Positions 1 through 7,223 of a stretch of DNA of 24,481 bases are shown piece after piece; position 1 is the stretch's first letter, and every line of letters begins with the position of its first letter. A model generated the notes under the pieces. The model searched no databases, had not been told where the DNA came from, and was given only the letters and a program-made list of their open reading frames with translations. Origin of the DNA: a virus; the IMG/VR virus record IMGVR_UViG_3300030012_002202, positions 1 through 24,481 of that record, one strand, 5' to 3'. The translations under genes and the position numbers were made by a program.

Positions 1-1676
1 ACCAGGTATGTGTCATCCTCGTTCAGGTCGCCGGGTATGGTTGCCACACTCTCGACATGGCCAAAAGCATCTGAGCCAAACGCACCGCCAATAACGTGTT
101 CATGCCAGGCAATCACATTTTCTTCGCGCCGGTAGGTCATGCCGACAAACTTGCCATTCTCAAGCACGCACCAGACGACGTTATCCGGCTCTTGCTGCAG
201 CGACATTTCTTTGATGCCGCCCTCAGTGATGTGCTCGGCTAGTATCGTCATGTCCGGTGCCTGATATGAATCTGTGCTCAAATCAAACACCAGCTCGCGC
301 AGCTTGCGCTTAGCGCGCTGCACAAACAACGTGACATTCGCCACCTGTACCGGCTGTATGTCTGCCGACCCATATGTGGCCTGACGCTTCACAACGGCGT
401 TTGTGGGGCTCAGAGGGGCATCTTCTGAGCTTGTAACGACAAACTCACCACCAGACGTGCCAACAAGCAAAACGCGGCCTGCTTGCAGATATCTAATAAT
501 ATTTACCTGGTTAGAGCCCAGGGTGTAGGTCAGTGCGTCGTCAGCATCGACGCCGGCACCAAAATCCTCAAAACTGCCGCCTACAGAGAAAAACAGCGTT
601 TGCGGCTGCTCAGTCGTTGAAGCGAACACCAGGCGCTGTTCATAGAAAGCAACAGCAGAAGGGTGGCCTGTGGTGGCTGAAAACGCTCCTAATGCCCAAT
701 CTGTGCTGGCAGTTAGGTTGCCGCTGATTGTCACGCTATCGCCGGCAGCCTCATCTGTTAGATCTGACGACGGCGCTAGCAGCAATGTGTCGTCCGTTAC
801 TTTAACAATGATTGCTGAAGTTTCGTTGTTGTTGGCGGTCGTAAATCCAGTGACTGTCACCTTCATGCCAACCTTAAAACCCTGGGTAACAAACTGGCCA
901 GCTGAATCTTGAAAGCGGTCATTGTGCTCTAAGCCAGTGGCTGATGGGTCACCCTCATGCGCTGAAATCGTGGTTGCATTGTAGCTTGGCATAAGCTCGG
1001 TGCGACCGTCTGTGTTTTCTTGCACAGTTGCATTTACGTTCTGCGCGTCAGTGAACACAGTGATTTTAGCAAAACCCTCATGAACTTTGACCAGCCGGCC
1101 AACATCAGTGCTAGCAAAAGTGTTTGCGCTGGCTGTAATCGTCACGGTTCCTGTTCGCGCACTAGCGAGCAAGGTGGTTGCCGTTGTGTTATCTTCGCCC
1201 ATCGGGCCGCGCAACAAATCAACCTCAGCAATAGTCCAGGCTGTATGGCTGGTGCGCGTAATCTTGCGCGGCGCAAAATCAGGATGCACCAGGTACATCA
1301 CATCAGCTGACTGCGTAAACTTTAGCTTGTCTAGGTCGGTGTGCGCGTATGGCGTTGCTATCTCAACCGGGCTGCCGCTCGACACGACAGTGCCGCCATC
1401 TTTATGGACACGGAAATATTGGTCGCCAAACTCCAGGATATAGGTTTGTGTTACGTTGAACTCAAATGGTATCAAACGCGCATTATGAGCGCTATTCTTT
1501 ACTTCGCGAACAAAGATAGTGCCAGGGCGCCGGCTAGCGCCGCCATGCGGATGCACAACAAAATTCTGCAGCTTCTTACAGCCGTTGAAATACTTGCCAA
1601 CATCAGTCCGGCCATCAAGCCTGGGGCTTAGCTCGCCGGCCGTGAAATTGGTAAAAGCTGGTGACGCCTTCGCCAT
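1..1676 (-). CDS. Large tail (stabilisation / tail-tubular-B-like) protein, C-terminus cut by window edge
   Basis: The minus-strand frame starts at an ATG at 1676 and was read open at both ends: the start gives MAKASPAFTNFTAGELSPRL and the left edge gives ESVATIPGDLNEDDTYL. I did not translate every codon between. The N-terminal pattern (NFTAGELSPRLDGR, later HPHGGASRRPGT) and the distal SVATIPGDLNED motif are typical of the large podovirus tail protein that joins the portal/tubular-A ring to the distal tail, comparable in role to T7 gp12. About 558 codons are visible; family members as I recall them run longer, so part of the C-terminus lies outside. The ATG overlaps the stop of the tail tubular A gene (TGATG), so translation is probably coupled. 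Family call is by motif memory; function follows from family and position. Confidence 0.82.
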   Translation of the reverse strand, partial: MAKASPAFTNFTAGELSPRLDGRTDVGKYFNGCKKLQNFVVHPHGGASRRPGTIFVREVKNSAHNARLIPFEFNVTQTYILEFGDQYFRVHKDGGTVVSSGSPVEIATPYAHTDLDKLKFTQSADVMYLVHPDFAPRKITRTSHTAWTIAEVDLLRGPMGEDNTTATTLLASARTGTVTITASANTFASTDVGRLVKVHEGFAKITVFTDAQNVNATVQENTDGRTELMPSYNATTISAHEGDPSATGLEHNDRFQDSAGQFVTQGFKVGMKVTVTGFTTANNNETSAIIVKVTDDTLLLAPSSDLTDEAAGDSVTISGNLTASTDWALGAFSATTGHPSAVAFYEQRLVFASTTEQPQTLFFSVGGSFEDFGAGVDADDALTYTLGSNQVNIIRYLQAGRVLLVGTSGGEFVVTSSEDAPLSPTNAVVKRQATYGSADIQPVQVANVTLFVQRAKRKLRELVFDLSTDSYQAPDMTILAEHITEGGIKEMSLQQEPDNVVWCVLENGKFVGMTYRREENVIAWHEHVIGGAFGSDAFGHVESVATIPGDLNEDDTYL

Positions 1677-2266
1677 CAGAACCTCGCGTTAATGAACGTA
1701 TCAGCTGCGACAGTCCGGCTGTCAGATATTACAGATGTATTAATGTCGTTATCCTCTGTTGCGTCTACAAAGCGCGCCTCAGTCAATTTGTTCTGATAGA
1801 GCTGGTACATGTTGGCGCCCAAAGCAGAGCTGCCGACCAGCGGGTACGCTAGGTCAGCCGCTAGGGCTGCCGCAAGCGATTCGATTAGCAACAGGTCATA
1901 TTGGTTGCCGTCCTCGACCCGGCCAATGTAAATCATCTCAATGCTGCTCTCATTGCATAGCAGCTTGCGGCCTTCAATCTTATACAAGATATCTGTATCA
2001 CTTAGCTGCAGAACGCGCAGGCAGAATGGGTCAGTTGGTAATGTAAACTGTTTGCTAAACTCAAAAGCAGGCGCTGCTGTGTCCGGCGTAATTGTTGTTC
2101 TGGTTGTTAAGCAATTCCAGGGGTGCGAGCGAAAGACACTATCACGAATGAAAGTAAAGCGCTGATTGCAGATACGCGCAGCCTTACTGTCTTCAGTCAG
2201 ACTGATGATGTTAGAGGCGCCAATCTGGTTGAGAGCGCTGTTACAGATATCAACAATAGATGCCAT
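1676..2266 (-). CDS. Tail tubular protein A-like (head-tail adaptor / gatekeeper)
   Basis: A 196-aa protein beginning MASIVDICNSALNQIGA, the usual opening of the T7 gp11-type tail tubular protein A family, and of family-typical length. Further family features are the FIRDSVFRSHPWNCLTTRT stretch around residues 39-57 and the long helical segment LLIESLAAALAADLAYPL near 125-142. These proteins form the ring that docks under the portal and carries the tail nozzle. A good ribosome-binding site (AGGAG) lies about 7 nt before the ATG. The gene follows the cement-like gene but is separated from it by a terminator-like hairpin and a second G/C-rich hairpin, so it may be expressed at a lower level than the capsid genes. 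Confidence 0.85.
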   Translation of the reverse strand: MASIVDICNSALNQIGASNIISLTEDSKAARICNQRFTFIRDSVFRSHPWNCLTTRTTITPDTAAPAFEFSKQFTLPTDPFCLRVLQLSDTDILYKIEGRKLLCNESSIEMIYIGRVEDGNQYDLLLIESLAAALAADLAYPLVGSSALGANMYQLYQNKLTEARFVDATEDNDINTSVISDSRTVAADTFINARF

Positions 2267-2288
2267 GCCAAACTCCTAGAGGGTGGTC

Positions 2289-2313
2289 GGGGGGTGTTTC
2301 GGATTGACCCCCC
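2289..2313. repeat. G/C-rich inverted repeat in the leader of the tail tubular A gene
   Basis: GGGGGGT at 2289-2295 pairs with ACCCCCC at 2307-2313 around an 11-nt loop. On the minus-strand transcript it lies directly upstream of the AGGAG ribosome-binding site of the tail tubular A gene and just downstream of the terminator-like hairpin at 2325-2348. It could be an mRNA stability or processing structure; no function can be read from sequence alone. Confidence 0.5.
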
Positions 2314-2324
2314 TACCATAGAAA

Positions 2325-2356
2325 AGAGGGCAGCGTTGGCTGCCCTCTAGTTTTTT
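2325..2356. terminator. Bidirectional rho-independent terminator candidate inside the virion operon
   Basis: AGAGGGCAGC (2325-2334) and GCTGCCCTCT (2339-2348) form a perfect 10-bp stem with a GTTG loop. Read on the minus strand, the direction of the flanking genes, the stem is followed by TTTTC; on the plus strand it is followed by AG and six T. The structure begins directly after the stop codon of the cement-like gene, so it would end most transcripts carrying coat and cement genes before tail tubular A. The minus-strand T-run is short, so partial read-through is expected. Confidence 0.7.
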
Positions 2357-2819
2357 AGTCGATGACGTACAGCATCGTAACAGCAACAGTGCCAGTGCCT
2401 GCAGCACCGCCCATAGTCACTGTGACGACTTTGCCGTCTTCGTTGGCGTCTACCTCTTCGCCATTCAGCAATGCGAGTGTGGCAGCAATGTCCACAATCT
2501 GTGCTGACGTTGAAGCAGCTGCAGCTTTGTACGCTGCGGCAGATGCAGAGACTGTTGTGCCAGCAGAGTTTTTGTGCTCCGCAAAGCCAACAGACAATGT
2601 TGTAGACGAACCCATTGCATCGTGAGCCAGCTGGCCTTGCAGGATGCGCGCGCCGTTTGGCAGTGCGAACATCTCAATCACATCACCAGATGCAAGTGAA
2701 GATGCTTCGTATGTGCCATATGCAACACGAACATTTCCTGCAAGCTCATTTGCCTGCACGAAGCCGGAAGGGTCGTCCTGAGTCAGCGTGGTGCGCTGAG
2801 TGCTATATACAGTAGCCAT
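2355..2819 (-). CDS. Probable capsid decoration / cement protein
   Basis: A 154-aa protein, rich in Ala, Thr, Ser and Gly with alternating hydrophobic residues, suggesting a beta-rich fold. It starts MATVYSTQRTTL and ends in a Gly/Thr/Val-rich strand. It sits directly downstream of the coat gene, with GGAGG about 10 nt before the ATG, and is followed by a terminator-like hairpin, so it is probably co-expressed with coat at high level. BPP-1-like podoviruses encode a jelly-roll cement protein near the coat gene, and this position and composition fit that role. I recognise no diagnostic motif; the cement role is an inference from context. Confidence 0.6.
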   Translation of the reverse strand: MATVYSTQRTTLTQDDPSGFVQANELAGNVRVAYGTYEASSLASGDVIEMFALPNGARILQGQLAHDAMGSSTTLSVGFAEHKNSAGTTVSASAAAYKAAAASTSAQIVDIAATLALLNGEEVDANEDGKVVTVTMGGAAGTGTVAVTMLYVID

Positions 2820-2833
2820 ATCTCATGCCCTCC

Positions 2834-3697
2834 TTATGCTGATTCGTCACAGTCGATTTGCACAACTTTTTCTTCTTCCATCCGGGTGGCGCCGAAAGTG
2901 GCACAGTAATACACCTGAGTAGAATAAGATTTGTCAGAGCGCTCATCGATGCGTGACATTACGTCTTTACCGACAGCCAACTTGATGCCGTCTTCGGCCC
3001 AAGCAAAGCATGTACGGATATTGCCAGACTTAGCCAAGCGAGTAGACACATGGAATTGAAAGCCCAAAAACGTGTTTATCTCACCTTGGACGAGAGCCTT
3101 GATGGTATTGAAATCAGAACTGGTGACAGTTGTGCTGTTCAACAGTGCTTCAATCTGGTCAGGCCCAACGGCAATGTGACGCGGGATGGATGGGTCAACA
3201 GATGCAAGGTCAAGTATCTTCTTGGCCTGAATCAGTTTCGCCAGGGTTAGGTCAGCTGAGCCGTTAGCAATCTGGTGTGCAGATAGCATTGTTGTGCTAG
3301 TGCCGCCAGACTTGCCTGTCTTAGCTGTTCCTGTTGCTGCTTCAATGATAGCATCGTCCATGGAACGACCCATAGCTGCGGCAGCCGCGCGAGCGTATGT
3401 GCTTGTGGGGTCAATCAACATGCGGACTTTGTCAGCATCATCGATTAGATCGGCCCATTCATACGAATCCATGGTCACCATGCGCCTTGAATGGGGTGTT
3501 TCGACCGTGGGTGTATCCTGGTGCCTAGAGGTGCGCTTCACAGCGGCTGCAGCTCCAACCTGGTCGAAGAAAGCCTTCTCACCAGTAACAGCTTCCTCAG
3601 AGACGCCACCACGAAGGATGGAACCAGTTTGCTGAGAAAGCAGCTGTACGTTGGCGCTAAACTGCTGGGAAAACGCAGTATCTATTTGAACGCTCAT
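2834..3697 (-). CDS. Major capsid (coat) protein
   Basis: A 287-aa protein preceded by a strong ribosome-binding site (GGAGGACGCT then ATG). It starts MSVQIDTAFSQQFSANVQLL and contains FFDQVGAAAA, then RHQDTPTVETPHSRRMVT near residues 58-75, and YEWADLIDDADKVRMLIDPT just after. This arrangement matches the coat family of BPP-1-like and other marine podoviruses, expected to have an HK97-type fold with an N-arm, an E-loop and a C-terminal A-domain. No protease gene or obvious processing site is visible, so the protein is probably used full length with the separate scaffold encoded upstream. Context (scaffold before, cement-like and tail tubular genes after) supports the call strongly. Confidence 0.87.
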   Translation of the reverse strand: MSVQIDTAFSQQFSANVQLLSQQTGSILRGGVSEEAVTGEKAFFDQVGAAAAVKRTSRHQDTPTVETPHSRRMVTMDSYEWADLIDDADKVRMLIDPTSTYARAAAAAMGRSMDDAIIEAATGTAKTGKSGGTSTTMLSAHQIANGSADLTLAKLIQAKKILDLASVDPSIPRHIAVGPDQIEALLNSTTVTSSDFNTIKALVQGEINTFLGFQFHVSTRLAKSGNIRTCFAWAEDGIKLAVGKDVMSRIDERSDKSYSTQVYYCATFGATRMEEEKVVQIDCDESA

Positions 3698-3788
3698 AGC
3701 GTCCTCCTTTCACTGAGTTTTGAAAAAGCTCGCTACCCGACGGATGCCGGACGAAAGGTTTTTGCAATTACGGTTGCGCCGACCGGGG
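3698..3788 (-). other. Short intergenic leader of the coat gene
   Basis: About 90 bases separate the 64-aa gene from the coat gene, unusually long for this tightly packed operon. On the minus strand the segment ends with the coat ribosome-binding site AAAGGAGGACGCT. I see no convincing terminator or -35/-10 pair. It may act as an mRNA leader that sets high coat expression. Confidence 0.3.
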
Positions 3789-3983
3789 CTATGCAGCTTG
3801 TCCGGGTTTTTTGCTTGGTGCCGTAGCCTTTTGGGCTTGTGGCTTATCAATAGGCTGTAAGCACCATTGCAAATTCTTTTCTGCGTGTTCTAGCGGGTTT
3901 GCGATAATCGCAGCTGAGCCTGATTCCAATGTCAGCCTCAGTACCTCAAGCCGGAACTCGCGGTCTGTTTCTGTATTAGCCAA
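3789..3983 (-). CDS. Small protein between scaffold and coat genes (TTG start)
   Basis: A 64-aa protein starting MANTETDREFRLEVLRLTLE, with an amphipathic helix over about residues 5-30 and a basic, Pro/Lys/Ala-rich tail (PQAQKATAPSKKPGQAA). The only usable start is TTG at 3983, overlapping the last codons of the scaffold gene, with an AGGGG ribosome-binding site inside the scaffold 3' end, so translation is probably coupled. Small proteins of this kind occur between scaffold and coat in related phages, and an assembly or minor capsid role is possible. I do not recognise a named family. Confidence 0.6.
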   Translation of the reverse strand: MANTETDREFRLEVLRLTLESGSAAIIANPLEHAEKNLQWCLQPIDKPQAQKATAPSKKPGQAA

Positions 3984-4797
3984 TCATCATTCCCCTGTAT
4001 TTCAGAGCTTCGTTCACATAGAACTCATGCTCGGGGTGGCGCTGATCCCAATATGGCGAGCCTTGGGCAGTCAGCTCAGACAGACGTTCCTGGGCATCAC
4101 CTGGCGTCATTGCGCCTGATGTTTTGATGCCTTCTAGGCTGTCTTCGCCTATCTTGCTGTTGATGAACTCGCCTATGTTCACCATCATTTTAATCATTTC
4201 TGGGTGGTCGCCCAGCAGCCGGCCATCAGCCAGCTGGATCTCAGAGATGTCTTCTGTGCCAAATTCCTGCAGCACAGCGTTGCCGTTAGCCATGCGGTCA
4301 TCATATGCCGCGCCAAACTCGCGCTTTAGCTCCATTTCAGCATCAACGCGCATCTGGTCGGCCTGGCCGCTATCGTTTTGCACCATAGTGCCGAGCATTT
4401 CATTATACCCGCCCAGCAGCTTTTGTGCTTGCTGCGGGGTCAGCCCGGCGTCATGTGCAGCGCCCTTGAACCAGGACAGCATGTCGTCACTGGCCTCAGC
4501 GCCTTCCGGCAGCTCGTTGGTCAGCTCATAGCCTTCCGGGCTATCTGGCCGGCCAAGCCGCCTAAATACCTCGCCCCAGTCTTCATCGGTCGCGTGTTTG
4601 CCAGGAATGGCAATCTTATCCGCGCCAATCATAGACTGTGCGTTGACGTAGGATTTCGCAAGAGCGCCTACGTCCTGAATATGTTCTAATGATTTATGAC
4701 CCCGGATTTCTTCGGGGATACCTGAGCGCCAATCATCTGGCACAGACTGGGCTACCTCTGCGTCGGCAGAGACCTCAGCTACCTGTTCTTCACTCAT
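3976..4797 (-). CDS. Scaffold / capsid assembly protein
   Basis: A protein of about 273 aa, acidic, Glu/Asp/Gln-rich and predicted helical, lying between portal-side genes and coat, the standard place for a podovirus scaffold (T7 gp9 role). Near the N-terminus it has DDWRSGIPEEIRGHKSLEHI, then LAKSYVNAQSMIGADKIAIP and WGEVFRRLGRPDSPEGYEL, a pattern seen in many phage capsid-assembly proteins. The C-terminus is basic/aromatic (YWDQRHPEHEFYVNEALKYR), suitable for coat contact. I chose ATG at 4797; an in-frame TTG at 4806 is possible but sits only about 4 nt from the GAGG ribosome-binding site. The start lies within the last codons of the Bbp19-like gene. Confidence 0.82.
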   Translation of the reverse strand: MSEEQVAEVSADAEVAQSVPDDWRSGIPEEIRGHKSLEHIQDVGALAKSYVNAQSMIGADKIAIPGKHATDEDWGEVFRRLGRPDSPEGYELTNELPEGAEASDDMLSWFKGAAHDAGLTPQQAQKLLGGYNEMLGTMVQNDSGQADQMRVDAEMELKREFGAAYDDRMANGNAVLQEFGTEDISEIQLADGRLLGDHPEMIKMMVNIGEFINSKIGEDSLEGIKTSGAMTPGDAQERLSELTAQGSPYWDQRHPEHEFYVNEALKYRGMMIG

Positions 4798-5014
4798 CTG
4801 ATGCAAATTCCTCTAATGGTTTACGGTCGCGGAGCATAGATTTAATAAACAGCAGCACCGTCCGCTGACCTTCGCGGTATGCTGTTTCACAGGGGTCTGT
4901 GGAAAAAGTTGAACTATGTTCACAAAATCTCACACCCATGTCCTCAAGAACGCGCTGTCCGTCTTCTGTAGAAAAGACGACTTTGTACAGCTCTATGATT
5001 TCTTCCGGGGTCAT
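4790..5014 (-). CDS. Bbp19-like phage structural protein
   Basis: A 74-aa protein: MTPEEIIELYKVVFSTEDGQ at the start, then RVLEDMGVRF, and a later TAYREGQRTVLLFIKSML segment. The order (aromatic-F-S/A-T-x-x-G-x-x-VL at the start, GQR followed by a hydrophobic helix) matches the small Bbp19-type domain named from Bordetella phage BPP-1, which lies next to the portal gene in many podoviruses. Its start overlaps the portal stop (ATGA), so translation is coupled. The precise role is not known to me; location indicates a virion assembly or portal-associated function. Confidence 0.65.
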   Translation of the reverse strand: MTPEEIIELYKVVFSTEDGQRVLEDMGVRFCEHSSTFSTDPCETAYREGQRTVLLFIKSMLRDRKPLEEFASDE

Positions 5015-6624
5015 TCAGCTGCCCCTACACCCAGAGCTCTGAGCGCAGGCGCTGCATTGCCGGCAGCCTCAGCGCTCTGCATCAGCTCGGCCTGCTCAGC
5101 TGCCTGGGCTTGCTGTTCCTGGCGTTGGGCTCTAATCATGGCAACCTCGCGGTCGCCGCGTATAGCTGTGGCCGGCACACCCAGAATCTTAATCAGATGT
5201 TTCGATATACCGTCACTATCGACATAATCCATAATGCCTGGGTCAAGCTGTGACAGCGGGGTCATCAGCTCTAGCAGCCGGGTCATGGACTGGATATCGC
5301 CCTGGCGCTGTGCTTTTGCCAGTGGGCTCACATATTCGATTTCGATGTTCTGCCCCATCATACTGTCTGGAGCCGCCCTGAAAGCCTTCTGACGCGCCAA
5401 GATGCTATAGACGCGGGTTATCAGCGGCTGTAGCAACTCCTGGCTCAGGCGGCCTGTGAGCGGCCCTAGCAGGCGCATTTTCTCTTCAGTGCGCTGCACG
5501 ACCTCTGTGGCTGTCATCTGCGGCCCTGTACCCAAAATGAGCTGGTCAACATAGAACGCCGCGCGGATAGCTTGCCGGCGCTGCTCTTCCATGTTCAGGC
5601 CGAGCGGGTTGTTTGCACCAATGTTAAGCGGTTCAATCCGGTCTCTTGTCCCGGAGCGGTAGAAATTAAGACCGCCTGGGATAGTCCGAACTGGCAACAT
5701 AAAGCCGTCGTCCGGCACCAGGAGCGGCGGGTCTACCTGTTTTTGAGCAGCCCTGATCGTGACCTCACTCATTTTGTTCAACATTTTGATATCTGCTAGT
5801 GCAGTCATCGCAGGGCTGCGACCATAGCCAATCTCGAAAGATGACTTGGTGTAGCGTGGCGCCATGTATGGAAACTCATCAAAGCCTGATTCGGACAAAA
5901 CGACCTTTTCTTCAGGCTCAATGTAAACAGACGCAAAAGGTTTGTTATCAGCTGTAATCTTGACCGGGTCTCTGTCCTGGCGCGCATATACAGCGTGAAT
6001 AAGATTTATCTGCTCGTATGGATTTTCTGACGCTTTTTTTAGAATTTTGGTGCTTAGCTTTTCGTCACCGAAACGCGCAACAGCTCCCCTGGCCGGCATC
6101 TTGAATTTTCTAAATACCGTATCGACCCGCCCCTTGTCATCCTCTGACAGAAAGCACTCTTTGATGTGCCTTGAGCTAAATCTGATTTGCTGCTCTTCAT
6201 CCGAATCAACGAACATCACAGCGGTTCCGAAGGTCACCAGATCTTGGTACAGCTCACTAATCTGCTCCTGAAAGTTAGAGCGATTGAACGCCTGGTACAT
6301 AACATCCTCGACGCCCTGCAGCCATTCCATTGCTTCGTCGTCGCCGTTCAGCTCGGGCTCAGAATAGCGTAGGCTAAACCAGCTGGTGCTGCCGTTGGTC
6401 AGCATACCGTGCAGCGAAGCGCTTAGCAGCTCAGCTGCATGGATAGCGGTGCCGTCAAACACCAGCTCAGAGCGCTTGTCGCCCGGTGAGCGGTTCTTTG
6501 TGACGTCAGCTTTCCGTGGCACGACATAGTCTGCCACCTCTTGCCAGTGGCTTTCCCATGTCTGGCGCTGTGTCTCCAGGCTGCCGAACTGCTTCAGCAG
6601 AATGGTTGCTACTTCATCAGCCAT
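5011..6624 (-). CDS. Portal (head-to-tail connector) protein, podovirus type
   Basis: A 537-aa protein with the typical podovirus connector opening: SLETQRQTWESHWQEVADYV, then PRKADVTKNRSPGDKRSELV and FDGTAIHAAELLSASLHGML, followed by NGSTSWFSLR. Length and pattern fit the T7 gp8-like head-to-tail connecting family, which forms the dodecameric ring at the capsid vertex through which DNA is packaged. Later hallmarks are GYGRSPAMTALADIKMLNKM and RAAFYVDQLILGTGPQMTAT. The C-terminus is Gln/Ala-rich and probably helical (RAQRQEQQAQAAEQAELMQS). The ATG directly abuts the preceding stop (TAAATG). This is one of the safest calls in the window. Confidence 0.92.
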   Translation of the reverse strand: MADEVATILLKQFGSLETQRQTWESHWQEVADYVVPRKADVTKNRSPGDKRSELVFDGTAIHAAELLSASLHGMLTNGSTSWFSLRYSEPELNGDDEAMEWLQGVEDVMYQAFNRSNFQEQISELYQDLVTFGTAVMFVDSDEEQQIRFSSRHIKECFLSEDDKGRVDTVFRKFKMPARGAVARFGDEKLSTKILKKASENPYEQINLIHAVYARQDRDPVKITADNKPFASVYIEPEEKVVLSESGFDEFPYMAPRYTKSSFEIGYGRSPAMTALADIKMLNKMSEVTIRAAQKQVDPPLLVPDDGFMLPVRTIPGGLNFYRSGTRDRIEPLNIGANNPLGLNMEEQRRQAIRAAFYVDQLILGTGPQMTATEVVQRTEEKMRLLGPLTGRLSQELLQPLITRVYSILARQKAFRAAPDSMMGQNIEIEYVSPLAKAQRQGDIQSMTRLLELMTPLSQLDPGIMDYVDSDGISKHLIKILGVPATAIRGDREVAMIRAQRQEQQAQAAEQAELMQSAEAAGNAAPALRALGVGAAE

Positions 6625-6975
6625 TTATCCACCTAACAGCGTAGCTTTTTGAGTAGGAGCATCACCAATGACGCCTTTCGAGCTAGTCATAATGGTGCCG
6701 CCTTTTTTCTTTCTTTTCTTTTTGCCGCCCATATCGCCGCCCTCGCCGGAATAAGTCACATCGGCTGGGTTGGCAGCATCAACGACCTCAACTTGCTGCT
6801 GGGCTTTTAGAGCTGCATCAGCCTTTGCTTTTGCCTCAGCTTCAGCCGCTGCCTTAGCAGCTGCCTCAGCTGCCGCTCGCTGCTGTGCCGCAGCTGCAGC
6901 TGCTTGTTTCTTCGCTTTATTAGCGCCGGTTATGCTTCCAATACCCCGGCGAATTGTTCTGACTATGCCGCCCAT
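6625..6975 (-). CDS. Ala-rich coiled-coil protein between terminase and portal, C-terminal GVxxDAP..LLG motif
   Basis: A 116-aa protein. Residues 18-63 are almost wholly Ala, Lys, Glu and Gln, a long helix or coiled coil. Then come a short acidic stretch, a Gly/Lys-rich basic patch (GGKKKRKKKGG) and the C-terminal motif MTSSKGVIGDAPTQKATLLG. The N-terminus (MGGIVRTIRRGIGSI) is basic and amphipathic and could contact membrane or lipid. The C-terminal motif recurs in the neighbouring 82-aa gene, so the two proteins probably share a docking partner. I recall similar small proteins ending in LLG between terminase and portal in marine podoviruses, but know no assigned role. Its start overlaps the previous stop (TAATG). 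Confidence 0.65.
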   Translation of the reverse strand: MGGIVRTIRRGIGSITGANKAKKQAAAAAAQQRAAAEAAAKAAAEAEAKAKADAALKAQQQVEVVDAANPADVTYSGEGGDMGGKKKRKKKGGTIMTSSKGVIGDAPTQKATLLGG

Positions 6976-7223
6976 TACATCTGTCCTTTCTTCTGTCCTA
7001 GTAATGACTGATACTCAATAGGCGCGTCTGTCATTACGCCCTGCGCCGACGTCTTCACGTTGGTCTTTTGATTGGCTTTTTTCTTTGCCTTCTCGCCGGT
7101 CATCTCTTTTTTGGTTGCATCGACCACCTTGCCAGGCTTTACAACTGGATCAGGAATCGCAACAGGCGGTGGCGGCGGCGGCGGGGGCGGTGGCATCATC
7201 ACCTTCGGTTTCAAAAATCCCAT
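6975..7223 (-). CDS. Polyproline / basic small protein downstream of terL, C-terminal GVxxDAP..LLG motif
   Basis: An 82-aa protein with a run of ten prolines at residues 11-20, a Lys-rich middle (EMTGEKAKKKANQKTNVKTS) and the C-terminal motif AQGVMTDAPIEYQSLLG. The polyproline segment would form a rigid PPII rod. The C-terminal motif is shared with the downstream 116-aa protein, while the rest differs, which suggests an exchangeable N-terminal module on a common docking tail. The start overlaps the terL stop (TAATG). Position suggests a minor virion, DNA-ejection or packaging accessory protein. Function is unknown. Confidence 0.6.
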   Translation of the reverse strand: MGFLKPKVMMPPPPPPPPPPVAIPDPVVKPGKVVDATKKEMTGEKAKKKANQKTNVKTSAQGVMTDAPIEYQSLLGQKKGQM

